A stretch of 64,000 bases of DNA from an uncultured Lachnospiraceae bacterium (GTDB taxonomy: Bacteria; Bacillota; Clostridia; Lachnospirales; Lachnospiraceae). Shown one piece after another: positions 26,147 to 36,252 of this stretch. Each line of letters starts with the position of its first letter. Within the stretch, counting starts at the first letter, position 1. The stretch is taken from NCBI GenBank assembly GCA_949076555.1, contig CARUOB010000002.1:1-64000 (forward strand). The letters are read 5' to 3'. The notes beneath the pieces were generated by a model that did no database searches, was not told the DNA's origin, and saw only the letters and a list, made by a program, of their open reading frames with translations. The position numbers were made by a program, and so were the translations under genes.

Positions 26147-27559
26147 ATGAATCGAAGAATGAAACTGATCGAGAGCTATCTGCTGCTTCTCACCGATCTG
26201 TGCAGTATAGCTTTTGCCTACATGATTGCGATCCTGATACGGTACCGGAAGTTTTCCAGAGTGATGGAGCCGGAACTTCACTTCGTGGTATGTATCGGAT
26301 TTTTGCTGTTTTGTACGATATACAGCTTTCTGTTTGACTGGAACAGAGAGTTTATAAAAAGAGGTGTGCTGGTCGAATTTATAGCCGTCACCAAATTCAA
26401 CATCTTTATGGAGCTGTCCGTAATGGGCTTTCTCTTCATGATGCAGAGGGGGGCGGACGTCTCCCGTCTGGTGATGGGCTACTTTGCCTTTTTGAATATT
26501 TTGATCGTATGGCTTGTGAGACTGGCCATGAAAAAGGCGCTGCGGGTCTGGTTCACGGCCAAGTCCAACATTGTCAAGATCATGATTATCACGAAGGACG
26601 CGGCGATGGAGAAAACCCTGTCCAAGCTGAAAGAGGCTATGGATATCAACTACGAGATCGTGGCGTTAGCCTGCTTGGATAAGGATAGAAAGGGCGAAAC
26701 GGTGGAGGGGATCACGGTGAACGCGAACCGGGAAAACGTGCTCTCCATGGCGAGACAGATGCCGCTGGATGAGGTGTTTATCAGTCTGCCGGATGAAGAC
26801 ATGGCCTATGTCAAGCATATCATTTACGATTTAGAGTCCATGGGTGTGGCCTGCCATTACAATATAGACATCATCGAAAGACCAAGCAAGGAAGTGCGTG
26901 TGGGGAGCTTTGCCGGGTTCACGGTAGTGACGTACTCCATCAACCATTTCGATTACAGGCGGATGGTGGTGAAGCGGGGCATAGACATTCTGGGCGGGCT
27001 GGTGGGCTGCCTGATCACGGTTGTGGCCACGCCCTTTGTGGCGGCTGCCATTAAGCTGGACTCGCCGGGACCGGTATTGTTTGCGCAGACCAGAATTGGT
27101 AAAAACGGGCGGCGTTTTAAGATTTATAAGTTCCGTTCCATGTATATCGACGCGGAGGAGAGAAAGAAAGAGCTGGAAGCGCAAAACGAGATGCAGGGAC
27201 TTATGTTTAAGATGGAAAACGACCCGCGCATCACGAAGGTGGGTAAGTTTATCAGAAAGACAAGCATTGACGAGCTGCCGCAGTTTTTTAATATCGTAAA
27301 GGGTGATATGAGTCTGGTGGGCACAAGACCGCCCACGGAGGGGGAGTTTGAGCAGTACAATTCCCACTACAGGCGAAGAATCAGTATGACGCCGGGACTC
27401 ACGGGGCTTTGGCAGATCAGCGGCAGAAGTGAGATTGTGGACTTTGACGAGGTCGTGAAGCTGGATCTGGAGTATATCGACAACTGGACGCTGGGGCTGG
27501 ATATCAAAATCCTGTTCCAGACAGTCTGGGTAGTGCTGACGGGGAGAGGCTCAAAATAA
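26147..27559 (+). CDS. Initiating polyprenyl glycosylphosphotransferase (WbaP/CpsE-like)
   Basis: The N-terminal half has four to five membrane helices and a Rossmann-like nucleotide domain (about 140-250). The C-terminal third is the catalytic bacterial sugar transferase domain: KRGIDILGGLVGC membrane insertion, FAQTRIGKNGRRFKIYKFRSM, KTSIDELPQFFNIVKGDMSLVG with the catalytic Asp-Glu, RPPTEGEFE and PGLTGLWQISGR. It starts repeat-unit synthesis by moving a sugar-1-phosphate (often glucose, galactose or a diamino sugar) from UDP to undecaprenyl phosphate at the inner membrane face. It is the only such enzyme in the window, although two flippase types and two polymerases are present. Confidence 0.93.
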   Translation: MNRRMKLIESYLLLLTDLCSIAFAYMIAILIRYRKFSRVMEPELHFVVCIGFLLFCTIYSFLFDWNREFIKRGVLVEFIAVTKFNIFMELSVMGFLFMMQRGADVSRLVMGYFAFLNILIVWLVRLAMKKALRVWFTAKSNIVKIMIITKDAAMEKTLSKLKEAMDINYEIVALACLDKDRKGETVEGITVNANRENVLSMARQMPLDEVFISLPDEDMAYVKHIIYDLESMGVACHYNIDIIERPSKEVRVGSFAGFTVVTYSINHFDYRRMVVKRGIDILGGLVGCLITVVATPFVAAAIKLDSPGPVLFAQTRIGKNGRRFKIYKFRSMYIDAEERKKELEAQNEMQGLMFKMENDPRITKVGKFIRKTSIDELPQFFNIVKGDMSLVGTRPPTEGEFEQYNSHYRRRISMTPGLTGLWQISGRSEIVDFDEVVKLDLEYIDNWTLGLDIKILFQTVWVVLTGRGSK

Positions 27560-27647
27560 GAGCGTTTCCGGCAAGTCTGTGATACGGGGCGGCGGGACAG
27601 AACCCTCGGATTGATGGCTTTGGGCGGATGACACAGGAGGATAACAG

Positions 27648-28706
27648 GTGCATATATGCATGATAGTGCCGAATCAGGCGGTGAAGGGCGGCATCGCTTC
27701 CGTGGTGAACGGTTACCGAGGGAGCGATTTGGAGAAGCGTTACCGTATCACCTATATTGAATCCTATCAGGACGGCAGCAAGTGGGACAAGCTGAAAAAG
27801 GCGCTTAAAGGGTATGCGGCATTTCGCAGACTGCTTCGAAAGGACCGCCCCGATCTGGTGCATATTCACTCTTCTTTCGGCCCCAGCTTTTACCGGAAAA
27901 TGCCTTTTATCCTGTGGAGCGCATCCAGAGGGATTCCGGTGGTGAATCATATACACGGGGCAGAGTTTGCCCCTTTTTACGGAAACGCTTCCGGAGCGAA
28001 GAAAAAACTGGTGCGCAGGGTATACGGCAAATGTACCCGGCTGGTGGCGTTGTCTAAGGAGTGGGCGGTGCGTCTTTCGCAGATTGTGCCGGAAGAGAGA
28101 ATTGACATTCTGGAAAATTACTGCCGGATTCCGAAAGAACCGTTCGATACGGGCAGAGATAGAAAACAAGTGCTCTTTTTGGGAGAGCTGGGAGAGCGCA
28201 AAGGGTGCTTTGACATACCGGCAATCTGGGAGCAGGTGAAAAAGAAATGCCCGGACGCAGCGCTTGTGATGGCGGGGGACGGGGAGATGGCCCGCCTCAA
28301 AGAGGCGTTTTTAAAAAAGGGCTTAACAAAGGACGTGTCCTTTCCCGGCTGGGTGCGGGGGGAGGAGAAGGAGCGGCTTCTTCGCGAGAGCGGTATTTTC
28401 CTGTTTCCAAGCTACCATGAAGGGATGCCCATGGCAGTTTTGGAGGCTATGGGTTATGGCCTGGGAATTGTCACCACAACGGTAGGCGGAATCCCGCAGT
28501 TAATCGACCATAAAAAGAGCGGATTTCTGGAAACGCCCGGGAATGTGAAGGCTATGGCGAAAGACGTCAGCGCGCTTATAGAGGATGAGACGCTTGGCCG
28601 CAATATGGGGGAACTGGCGAAAAGAGCGGTAGAGCAGAAATACAGTTTAGAGATTCATTTGCGGAAATTGGAAGAGACTTACAGAAAGGCATGTATGATA
28701 AAATGA
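27648..28706 (+). CDS. GT4-family glycosyltransferase
   Basis: GTG start at 27648, fixed by ACAGGAGG 7 nt upstream. [19 protein letters not shown] is the acceptor-side glycine loop, VNHIHGAEF and [11 protein letters not shown] follow, and the donor domain has [11 protein letters not shown] and [23 protein letters not shown] with the EGMPMAVLE donor site. Immediately downstream of the initiating transferase, so it may add the second sugar. The 3' end overlaps the acetyltransferase gene by 16 bases. Confidence 0.86.
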   Translation: MHICMIVPNQAVKGGIASVVNGYRGSDLEKRYRITYIESYQDGSKWDKLKKALKGYAAFRRLLRKDRPDLVHIHSSFGPSFYRKMPFILWSASRGIPVVNHIHGAEFAPFYGNASGAKKKLVRRVYGKCTRLVALSKEWAVRLSQIVPEERIDILENYCRIPKEPFDTGRDRKQVLFLGELGERKGCFDIPAIWEQVKKKCPDAALVMAGDGEMARLKEAFLKKGLTKDVSFPGWVRGEEKERLLRESGIFLFPSYHEGMPMAVLEAMGYGLGIVTTTVGGIPQLIDHKKSGFLETPGNVKAMAKDVSALIEDETLGRNMGELAKRAVEQKYSLEIHLRKLEETYRKACMIK

Positions 28707-29236
28707 ATGTAAAGGTAAAGGCTTTTAAAAGTCTGTTTAAAATCGCTTATTGGAAGTGCCGCTACGGGTCCCGGCTCAAGATGCCATGGATACAGGGATT
28801 TGACCGTGTCTATCTGGAACTTTCCAGAAAGGGGCATATGAGTTTTGGAGAGAAAAACGAGAACCGGGGCAAGATGCATTTTATCTGTGCGGGCGATGGC
28901 CGTCTGGAGATCGGCAATCATGTCATTTACGCGATAGGCGGCTGCATTACTTGTATGGGGCACATCAAAATAGGTGATTACTGTAGACTTGGCAATAACG
29001 TGGTCATTGTTGACCATGACCATAATTTCAAAAATCAGGGCGAGGAGTTTCTGATCGGTGAAATTATAATCGGAGACCGTGTCTGGATTGGCGCAAACTG
29101 CACCATCTTAAAAGGTGTGCATATCGGAGACGACAGTGTGATCGCGGCCGGAAGCGTCGTTAAAAAAGATGTGCCGCCTCATACAATCTGCTATCAGAAA
29201 AGAGAAACGGTGCATGTCCCGATTTCATCGGTGTAA
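28691..29236 (+). CDS. Left-handed beta-helix O-acetyltransferase (hexapeptide repeat)
   Basis: A 181-residue protein with a helical start and hexapeptide repeats from about 65 onward ([67 protein letters not shown]). The DHDHNF His is the usual catalytic region of maltose/galactoside-acetyltransferase relatives. It probably acetylates a sugar of the repeat unit from acetyl-CoA in the cytoplasm. It starts inside the preceding GT4 gene. Confidence 0.83.
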   Translation: MYDKMNVKVKAFKSLFKIAYWKCRYGSRLKMPWIQGFDRVYLELSRKGHMSFGEKNENRGKMHFICAGDGRLEIGNHVIYAIGGCITCMGHIKIGDYCRLGNNVVIVDHDHNFKNQGEEFLIGEIIIGDRVWIGANCTILKGVHIGDDSVIAAGSVVKKDVPPHTICYQKRETVHVPISSV

Positions 29237-29254
29237 AGGGGAGTTTGAGGAAAA

Positions 29255-30265
29255 GTGGATCAAATCAGCGTGATTGTCCCGGTTCACAACGGGGCGGCTT
29301 ATCTGGAAGCATGTATCGACAGCATTCTGGCGCAGGACTATGAATCGCTGGAAGTGCTTATTATAAATGACGGTTCGACGGATGACACGGCGGCGGTTTG
29401 TGAGCGGCTGTGCGGACGGCACGGCTGCCTGCGGGTGATCACCCTGCCGGATCTGGGCGTTTCCATGGCGCGAAACCGTGGGATTGAGCAGGCACAGGGC
29501 GACTATATTATGTTTGTGGACGCGGACGACAGGCTGCGGCCGGGGGTACTGAAGAGCCTGCACGGACTGCTTCGCCGGACAAACAGCGATATGGCGGGCT
29601 GTGGTTTTGCCGCATGGGGATCGCCTGTAGAGTGGGAACGGCTGCGGACAGGGGAAGAAATGCCGGAAGAACTTGCAGGGGAGTATGCGGGGCGGACATT
29701 TGACAGCGGATGCTATTTAAAAGAGAATATTCTGCGGGGCAATACCCGCTGCTGGAGTAAGCTCTACAGACGGGATCTGATCGGGCAGGTACGGTTTCGG
29801 GAGGGACTGACGATCGGTGAGGACATGCTGTTTCTTGTGGAGCTTTTGCCGCGTTTGAAAAAGGCTGTGGAGACGGCTTATCCCGGCTACGGGTATTACC
29901 GGAATCCCGGCGGCGCCATGTGCAGACCCTTTACACCGGACTATATGGATCAGATTTACTGCTGGGAGATGGCCCGCGAGCTGATTGTGAAGCGGGACGC
30001 GTCCCTGTCGGCACAGGCGGACGCCCAGATTATGGTGGCGATACTGCTTACGGCAGGTAAGATCGCCATGCTTCCTACAAAAGAGCGCAGACAGGCAAAA
30101 GAGTATCTGCGGGTGTGCCACAGGAAATTGAAAGGAATTGCCGGGAACAGGGAATGCGATTCCTATCTGCCGGCAGGCTATGGAATCAAGGTGAGGCTGT
30201 TTGCCTGTCTGCCGGATGTTTATGTGCGGCTGTACGGATGCCGCAAATTCTTTCGGAAGGAATAG
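29255..30265 (+). CDS. GT2-family glycosyltransferase
   Basis: GTG start with GAGG 4 nt upstream. ISVIVPVHNGAAYLEACIDS, INDGSTDDT and FVDADDRLRPG carry the GT-A nucleotide site and the DxD. RCWSKLYRRDLI and LTIGEDMLFLVELLP (acidic catalytic region) follow. 336 residues, a normal length for CpsI/EpsJ-like enzymes. Cytoplasmic; donor unknown. Confidence 0.86.
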   Translation: MDQISVIVPVHNGAAYLEACIDSILAQDYESLEVLIINDGSTDDTAAVCERLCGRHGCLRVITLPDLGVSMARNRGIEQAQGDYIMFVDADDRLRPGVLKSLHGLLRRTNSDMAGCGFAAWGSPVEWERLRTGEEMPEELAGEYAGRTFDSGCYLKENILRGNTRCWSKLYRRDLIGQVRFREGLTIGEDMLFLVELLPRLKKAVETAYPGYGYYRNPGGAMCRPFTPDYMDQIYCWEMARELIVKRDASLSAQADAQIMVAILLTAGKIAMLPTKERRQAKEYLRVCHRKLKGIAGNRECDSYLPAGYGIKVRLFACLPDVYVRLYGCRKFFRKE

Positions 30266-30328
30266 CAGGTGTTCACGCTGCGGGCTGAGAAAAAGGCAAT
30301 ATGAGGAACGAAGAAAGCGGGCAAGAGA

Positions 30329-31351
30329 ATGAAGAAGTTAAATCCCTTAATCAGTGTTATCGTGCCGGTGTACAATAAGGAAACCTATCTGCGGGAATGC
30401 GTGGACAGTATTCTGGAACAGACCTTCCGGCGGTTCGAGGTGATTCTGGTGGACGACGAGTCCACGGACAAAAGCGGTGCGATCTGCGATGAATTTGGGC
30501 GGGCGGATGTGAGAGTGCGGGTGATCCATCAAAAGAACGGCGGCCCCACGGAGGCCTGTGCAGCGGGCATGAAAGCAGCCACTGCCGGGTATTATATGTT
30601 TGTGGACAGCGACGACTATCTGGAGCCGGAGACGCTCAAACAGATGGCAGATCGTCTGGCGGGTGTGCCGGGGGAGATCGTCTGCTGTGATCATGTGGTG
30701 GAAAAACAGCACGGGACAGAGTGGGTAAAGAGCGGTGCGGCGCCCGGAATCTACGAGGGGGACAAGCTGCGAGAACAGATCAAGGCAAGGCTGATCGGGG
30801 AGGAAAAGAAGGTGATCCCCCTGTCGCGGTGCATGAAGCTGTGCGAAAAATCTCTTTTTGAGGGAAATGAAAGATTTTACGACTACAGTCTCCGGTTCGG
30901 GGACGACACAAACCTGATGTATCCTGCCTTTCTGGGGAGCAGCCGTGTGGTTGTTATGAAGGATGCGTTTTATTATCATTACCGCTATGTGGAAGGGTCT
31001 CTGGTGCACGGCTACGACGAGCGGCTTTTTGTGGGCGTGGCGCGGCTGATGGAGGCTTTGAAGCGGACGGCGGAGGAAAAAAAGGCGCCGGATGCGGCGG
31101 GGGCCGTGGCGCGTGAACACTGCTACATGCTCATGTACGTGATGAAAAATGAACTGCGCGCGCCCGGAAAAGATTACCGAAAGCGGATTCAATCGATTTT
31201 CCGGGATGAGCAGATCAAAACGATGCTGCACAATACGCCGATTTCAGTGACAGAGCGGGCTAACAGACTTCTGTATATGGGTATGATATATCCGGGCGGC
31301 GTGTTGCTCAGAGTACTGCGGCTGATCCTGCGCATCTATGACCGGAGGTAG
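30329..31351 (+). CDS. GT2-family glycosyltransferase
   Basis: ISVIVPVYNKETYLRECVDS, VDDESTDKSG and FVDSDDYLEP define a GT-A transferase with its DxD as DSD. The usual DDGS is DDES here and the usual GVSxARN is GPTEACAAG, both departures from the most common GT2 consensus. RFGDDTNLMYPAF holds the later acidic motif. 340 residues. It lies between another GT2 and a fucosyltransferase. Confidence 0.85.
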   Translation: MKKLNPLISVIVPVYNKETYLRECVDSILEQTFRRFEVILVDDESTDKSGAICDEFGRADVRVRVIHQKNGGPTEACAAGMKAATAGYYMFVDSDDYLEPETLKQMADRLAGVPGEIVCCDHVVEKQHGTEWVKSGAAPGIYEGDKLREQIKARLIGEEKKVIPLSRCMKLCEKSLFEGNERFYDYSLRFGDDTNLMYPAFLGSSRVVVMKDAFYYHYRYVEGSLVHGYDERLFVGVARLMEALKRTAEEKKAPDAAGAVAREHCYMLMYVMKNELRAPGKDYRKRIQSIFRDEQIKTMLHNTPISVTERANRLLYMGMIYPGGVLLRVLRLILRIYDRR

Positions 31352-31380
31352 TTTTCGCTAGCGGTATTGGGAGAGAGAAT

Positions 31381-32295
31381 ATGATTATTGTAAGGGTCAT
31401 GGGCGGGCTGGGCAATCAATTGCAGCAGTATGCGCTGTTTAGAAAATTTCAGAGTTTGGGCGTGGAGACGAAGCTCGATCTGTCATGGTTTTCACAGAAA
31501 ACGCAGGAGTCCGCGGCGGCGCCCAGAAAGTTCGCCCTCGCCGACTTCGACGGGCTGTCATTGCCGACCGCTTCCGGGGATGAGGTGCGGGCGCTTCTCG
31601 GGAGAGCCTATGAGGAAGAAGCGGGACTTGCGGAAAAGATTAAGAGACGGCTTGCGCCGGGAAAGACTTCGCTGTTCGAAGAAACGCAGATGTACCACCC
31701 ACAGATTTTTTCGTGGCAGAACCGCTATCTCGTCGGGTACTGGGCCTGTGAGGCGTACTATGCGGATATTCTTAACAGCCTTCGGGAGGAGATCCGCTTT
31801 CCGGAGAGCGGCGGCGCAAGAAACCGGGAGGTCATGGACAGTATGGCGGCGCAGCCCTCGGTCAGCATTCATGTCCGAAGGGGCGATTATCTGGATGCCG
31901 CCAACGCAGCCATGTTCGGAGGCATCTGTACGGAAGCATATTATGACGCTTGCGTCAGATATATAAAAGAGAAATGCCCGGATGCGGTTTTCTACGTCTT
32001 TTCGGATGACGCGGATTATGTGCGGGCGCATTTTGCCGGTCCTGCGTTTCACATCGTGGACTGGAACAGGGGAGAGGACAGCTTTTATGACATGCAGCTT
32101 ATGAGCTGCTGTAAGCACAATATATGCGCCAACAGCACTTTTAGCTTCTGGGGGGCGCGCCTGAACGGAAATCCGGACAAGATTATGCTCCGGCCCTCCA
32201 TTCACAAAAATACCCAGACCTGCGTCCCGGAGCAGATGAAAAAGCTGTGGGCAGGCTGGACACTCGTCACCCCCGGGGGAAATGTTTTACTGTAA
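31381..32295 (+). CDS. GT11 alpha-1,2-fucosyltransferase-like enzyme (copy 3)
   Basis: Begins VMGGLGNQLQQYALFRK, the GT11 opening. HVRRGDY (from H164) is intact, as is NSTFSFWGARLNGNPD. At 304 residues it is a compact, canonical member without the insertions of the copy at 17363. Expected to transfer L-fucose from GDP-fucose; no GDP-fucose synthesis genes are in the window, so they would be elsewhere. GGGAGAG precedes ATG. Confidence 0.87.
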   Translation: MIIVRVMGGLGNQLQQYALFRKFQSLGVETKLDLSWFSQKTQESAAAPRKFALADFDGLSLPTASGDEVRALLGRAYEEEAGLAEKIKRRLAPGKTSLFEETQMYHPQIFSWQNRYLVGYWACEAYYADILNSLREEIRFPESGGARNREVMDSMAAQPSVSIHVRRGDYLDAANAAMFGGICTEAYYDACVRYIKEKCPDAVFYVFSDDADYVRAHFAGPAFHIVDWNRGEDSFYDMQLMSCCKHNICANSTFSFWGARLNGNPDKIMLRPSIHKNTQTCVPEQMKKLWAGWTLVTPGGNVLL

Positions 32296-32310
32296 TGCGA
32301 TGAAAGTTTG

Positions 32311-32319
32311 TGATATACT
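32311..32319 (+). promoter_or_regulatory. Possible extended -10 promoter before the pyruvyltransferase gene
   Basis: TGA followed by TATACT is a good extended -10, 22 nt before ATG 32341 and just after the fucosyltransferase stop. The upstream AAGTTTGTG matches the bases before the element at 26108. A -35 is not evident, so confidence is low. Confidence 0.35.
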
Positions 32320-32340
32320 TGTCGCATAGAAAATATTGGA

Positions 32341-33543
32341 ATGGGGACAGACATGGACTACAACAACGACAAAATTGTGATGTATTTACACGGCGGCAGC
32401 GGCAATCACGGCTGTGAAGCGATTGTCAACAGCACCTGCCATATGATAGAAGACATCCCCAAGCTCCTCGTGACCAACAGTGAGAGGGAAGACCGGCATT
32501 ACTCGGTGGAACCGCTCTGCGATATCCTCGAGGAGCGCAAGATCGCGGAACATTTCTTCGCCCATGTGTGGTATTATGTCTGGCGGAAGGTGTTTCACGA
32601 TCCCGAATCTTTTATGCGCTATCGGTTCCGGGAGGTGATGGGCAAACATCTGGCCCCCCTCTATCTCTCCATCGGCGGAGATATGTATTGCTACGAGCTT
32701 TCGATGAGAGAGGCCATTACCGCCAACAGCGCGTTTAACAAAGCGGGGGCGAAGACCGTTCTCTGGGGCTGCTCTCTGGAGCCGGCGCTTTTGGAGAAGC
32801 CGGAAGTGGTGGAGGACATGAAGCGGTACGCACTGATCACGCCGAGAGAGTCGATCACGACGCAGGCGCTTGCGGCGGCCGGGGTGACGGAGAACGTGAA
32901 ACAGTTTCCCGATCCGGCTTTTGCCTTGAAGCCGGAGAAGACGAAGCTCCCTTTCGGTTTCAGCGAGGGAAATACCATCGGTATCAACATCAGCCCGATG
33001 ATTTTAAAGTATGAGGAAAAAGACGGCATTACCATCATGAATTACCGGAAGCTGATCGACCACATTCTGGAGACGACGGACTGTCATATCGCACTGATTC
33101 CTCATGTCATGTGGAAAAACAATGACGACAGACTGACCATACATGAACTTTACGGCGTCTATCAGGGCAATGACCGTGTGGTGAAGTTCGAGGATATGTC
33201 CTGTCAGAAACTTAAGTATGTCATTTCCAAATGCCGGGCGTTTATCGGGGCCAGAACCCACGCCACCATCGCGGCCTACTCGTCCATGGTGCCCACGCTT
33301 GTGGTGGGCTATTCCGTGAAGGCCAGAGGCATTGCGCGGGATCTCTTCGGAGACGCCGAGCATTATGTGCTGCCCGTGCAGACTCTTTCCAATCCGGATG
33401 AGCTGATCGGCGCATATGAGTGGATGATGGAGAGAGAGGGCGAAATCAGGGGAAGGCTGCAGGAGATCATGCCGGAATACTGCAAGAAGGCGGTCGAAGC
33501 GGGAGACGAGATCCGCAGATTGTGGAAGAGCCTGCACGACTGA
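32341..33543 (+). CDS. Polysaccharide pyruvyl transferase family protein
   Basis: HGGSGNHGCEAIVNSTCHM at the N-terminus and IGARTHATIAAYSSMVPTLVVGYSVKARGIARDLFG near the end are the two signatures of the CsaB/WcaK pyruvyltransferase family. The family adds a ketal pyruvate from PEP to sugars such as ManNAc or galactose, giving negative charge. A block with LITPRESIT and FPDPAF lies between. Either ATG 32341 or ATG 32353 could be the start; the ribosome site does not decide. It lies just before the Wzx flippase. Confidence 0.85.
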   Translation: MGTDMDYNNDKIVMYLHGGSGNHGCEAIVNSTCHMIEDIPKLLVTNSEREDRHYSVEPLCDILEERKIAEHFFAHVWYYVWRKVFHDPESFMRYRFREVMGKHLAPLYLSIGGDMYCYELSMREAITANSAFNKAGAKTVLWGCSLEPALLEKPEVVEDMKRYALITPRESITTQALAAAGVTENVKQFPDPAFALKPEKTKLPFGFSEGNTIGINISPMILKYEEKDGITIMNYRKLIDHILETTDCHIALIPHVMWKNNDDRLTIHELYGVYQGNDRVVKFEDMSCQKLKYVISKCRAFIGARTHATIAAYSSMVPTLVVGYSVKARGIARDLFGDAEHYVLPVQTLSNPDELIGAYEWMMEREGEIRGRLQEIMPEYCKKAVEAGDEIRRLWKSLHD

Positions 33544-33556
33544 AAGTGGATAAACT

Positions 33557-35089
33557 ATGGGCAGAATAGAGAAAGCCGGAAAAAATATCATATTCGGATA
33601 TATCAGCAATTTGGTGATCCTGCTGGTAAATTTTATCCAGAGAACGGTTTTTATCTACGTGCTTGGAAAGACGTTCTCGGGGGTAAACGAAACGTACACG
33701 AATGTTTTGAGCGTCCTTTCTTTGGCGGAGCTGGGGATCGGCACGGCTTTAAACTACAGTCTCTACAAGCCGGTGGCGGAGCGCGACATCGGGAAAATCA
33801 AGGCATACATGCGCTTTTACAAAAAGGCGTATCTGACGATTGCGGGTGTGATTGCGGTTCTGGGAATCGCGATTTCCCCGTTTTTAAAATATATTCTGAA
33901 AAATCCGGGCAATCTGACCGTAAAAGAACTGACGCTGTACTATTACCTGTTCCTGTTTAACACGGTTATCAGTTATTTTGTCGCCTATAAATACAGTCTG
34001 TCGAATGCGGAACAGAAAAACTATATCCATACAAACATTACCACCCTGACCAAGATAGCGGCGGCCACGGTGCAGATTACGGTTCTGCTGCTCTTCAGGA
34101 ATTTCCTGTTTTATCTGCTGGCACAGTCCGTTGTGGAGTTTTTGCAGAAAATTTTTGTGACCGTCTATATGGACAGGCAATACCCCTATCTGCGGGATAA
34201 AGACGTGGAGAAGCTGACGGAGGAGGAAACGCGGGTGGTGGCCACCAAGACGAAGGCGCTGATTTGTCATAAAATCGGCGACGTGGCCAGACTACAGACG
34301 GATATTCTTGTGATCTCCTCCTTTGTCAATGTAGATACTTCGGCCGTTGTGGGCAACTATGTCTACATCATTACTTATGTGGGAAACTTTGTGAATATTA
34401 TATTTGACTCCGTGATTTCGGGCTTTGGCAATGTGGTGGCCACGGAGTCGAAGGAGAGGCAGTACCTTCTCTTTAAGGTGTACCGCTTTTTTGCCTGCTG
34501 GCTATTCGGATTCGGCGCGGTAGGGTTCTTCCATCTGCTGACCCCGTTTATCGGCGGGGTGTGGCTGCGGGACGAAAGCTGGACACTGCCGTGGATCACG
34601 GTGACCCTTCTGGTGACGGATTTTTATCTGAAAGGGGGCCGCACGGTGCTCTTAAACTTTAAGATTGCATCGGGGCTTTTCGAGCAGGACAGATTTTTGC
34701 CGCTGATACAGGGGGCGGTCAATCTGGTGGTTTCGATTGCGCTTGTGTTAAAGATCGGTGTGACGGGCGTCTATGTGGGGACGTTGGTTTCCGGGATATT
34801 GGCCAATCTGATCCGTCCCGGGATTATCTACCGGGTCTGCTTTGAAAAGAAGGCGGGCGCTTATTTTAGGGATTCGCTGAAATATATTGCGGTGATTCTG
34901 GCGGTGGGGGCGGTGATTGCGCCAATCCGCCGTATTGTCATGGGCGAGGTTACGATTCTGACCTTCGCGCTGATGGTAATCATTATCACACTGCTTTATA
35001 ATCTGGTGTTTTTGGCGGTATTCCACAGGACGGAGGAATTTTCCTATCTGTGGAAGGCGGTGGCCGCAAGGCGGGGAGGTTCGCAGTGA
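33557..35089 (+). CDS. wzx: Wzx-type oligosaccharide flippase
   Basis: A 510-residue protein with about 12-14 hydrophobic segments and an N-terminal AGKNIIFGYISNLVILLVNFIQRTVFIYVLG, typical of the polysaccharide-transport branch of the MOP/MATE exporters. It would flip the undecaprenyl-diphosphate repeat unit to the outer face for Wzy. The GTG of the next gene overlaps its stop codon (GTGA). Confidence 0.9.
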   Translation: MGRIEKAGKNIIFGYISNLVILLVNFIQRTVFIYVLGKTFSGVNETYTNVLSVLSLAELGIGTALNYSLYKPVAERDIGKIKAYMRFYKKAYLTIAGVIAVLGIAISPFLKYILKNPGNLTVKELTLYYYLFLFNTVISYFVAYKYSLSNAEQKNYIHTNITTLTKIAAATVQITVLLLFRNFLFYLLAQSVVEFLQKIFVTVYMDRQYPYLRDKDVEKLTEEETRVVATKTKALICHKIGDVARLQTDILVISSFVNVDTSAVVGNYVYIITYVGNFVNIIFDSVISGFGNVVATESKERQYLLFKVYRFFACWLFGFGAVGFFHLLTPFIGGVWLRDESWTLPWITVTLLVTDFYLKGGRTVLLNFKIASGLFEQDRFLPLIQGAVNLVVSIALVLKIGVTGVYVGTLVSGILANLIRPGIIYRVCFEKKAGAYFRDSLKYIAVILAVGAVIAPIRRIVMGEVTILTFALMVIIITLLYNLVFLAVFHRTEEFSYLWKAVAARRGGSQ

Positions 35090-36195
35090 ATAAGATTCCT
35101 CTGATCGAGAATGCTTGTAAAGACTTACTTGAATACGGTGTCCGCGGCAGGCGCGAAAAGTGCAAGGATCTGGCGAAAAGGCTGCTTCTGGGGCGGAAGA
35201 TGCCGGGAGAAGACCCGATTTTTTGGCCCACGGGCCTTCTGGCGGCGGGACTGTGGCACTGCCGGGAGACGCTTGCGGCAGCGGCGCAGACGCCGGGGGA
35301 TGCAAGCGTCTCCCGGGATACGGGAATCGGGAGCGCCGGGATAGACCGGGCGCTCGCCACCTATTATGGACGATGGGTGAAAAAGGGAATGCCGCTCCTG
35401 TATCTGGATGATCTGCTGGCAGGGGAAACCTTGTTAGACATGTATCTGGAAGTACAGGGGAAAGGGACGGATTTTGGAGCGGACATGTCCGGGGAGCTGT
35501 TGAAAAAAGCGGTGGACAGGCTGGCTTCTTATGGTGCAGAACATCCCACGGACGCTTCGGGCAGCTTTCTCTACCGGCCCGCAGGCGGGAAAACGACGGT
35601 TTTTGTGGACGGCATCGGTCTGTCCTGCCCGTTTCTCTATCGGTACGGCGAGATTTTTGACAGACAGGAATACAAGGAACTGGCGGTTTTGCAGGTTGTG
35701 AATTTTTTATCCTATGGTATGGACGGCGGGAGCGGACTTCCCTATCACGGCTACGACATGACGGACGGACTCAAGTACGGGATTATCGGCTGGGGCAGAG
35801 CGGTCGGCTGGCTGCTTCGGGGTATGATGGGCTGCATGAGCTCGGCGTATGGCGCAGAGAGGCTGGCTGCGCCCTGTACCGCGCTTGTGGATGCGGTGAT
35901 TGCCTGTCAGAGACAGGACGGCTGCTTTTCATGGCAGCTTGAGGCGGCGGAAGGGCCTGCGGACACTTCTGCCGTGGGGATGATTTGTGCCGGATTAAAA
36001 CAGGGGATAGCGGGCGGCCTTCTTTCCGGCGACAGATACGAGAATGCCCTGACGGCAGGGCGGCTTGCACTGGAGCGGTCGGTCAGGGACGGCAGGGTGT
36101 ATCACTGCTCTGGGGAGTGCGAGGGATTTTCTCAGTATCCGCAGCGCTACAGCGCCTATCCATGGTCCCTTGGCCCGGCGCTGGAGGTGCTTTGA
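35086..36195 (+). CDS. GH88/GH105-like glycoside hydrolase
   Basis: GTG 35086 is chosen because GGGGAGG lies 4-5 nt upstream and the gene then overlaps the Wzx stop; the longer ATG frame from 35050 lacks support. 369 residues. FVDGIGLSCPFLYRYG, GWGRAVGWLLRGMMG and the late ADTSAVGMI match the (alpha/alpha)6-barrel blocks of unsaturated uronyl hydrolases such as YteR. No signal peptide is visible, so it would be cytoplasmic, which is odd for a degradative enzyme. It may trim a chain or be a non-catalytic relative. Confidence 0.62.
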   Translation: MNKIPLIENACKDLLEYGVRGRREKCKDLAKRLLLGRKMPGEDPIFWPTGLLAAGLWHCRETLAAAAQTPGDASVSRDTGIGSAGIDRALATYYGRWVKKGMPLLYLDDLLAGETLLDMYLEVQGKGTDFGADMSGELLKKAVDRLASYGAEHPTDASGSFLYRPAGGKTTVFVDGIGLSCPFLYRYGEIFDRQEYKELAVLQVVNFLSYGMDGGSGLPYHGYDMTDGLKYGIIGWGRAVGWLLRGMMGCMSSAYGAERLAAPCTALVDAVIACQRQDGCFSWQLEAAEGPADTSAVGMICAGLKQGIAGGLLSGDRYENALTAGRLALERSVRDGRVYHCSGECEGFSQYPQRYSAYPWSLGPALEVL

Positions 36196-36252
36196 TCCGG
36201 TGCGGACAAAGGATGAAAAGGCTGCCGCGAAGGGAAAGGACTGGACAGGAAT

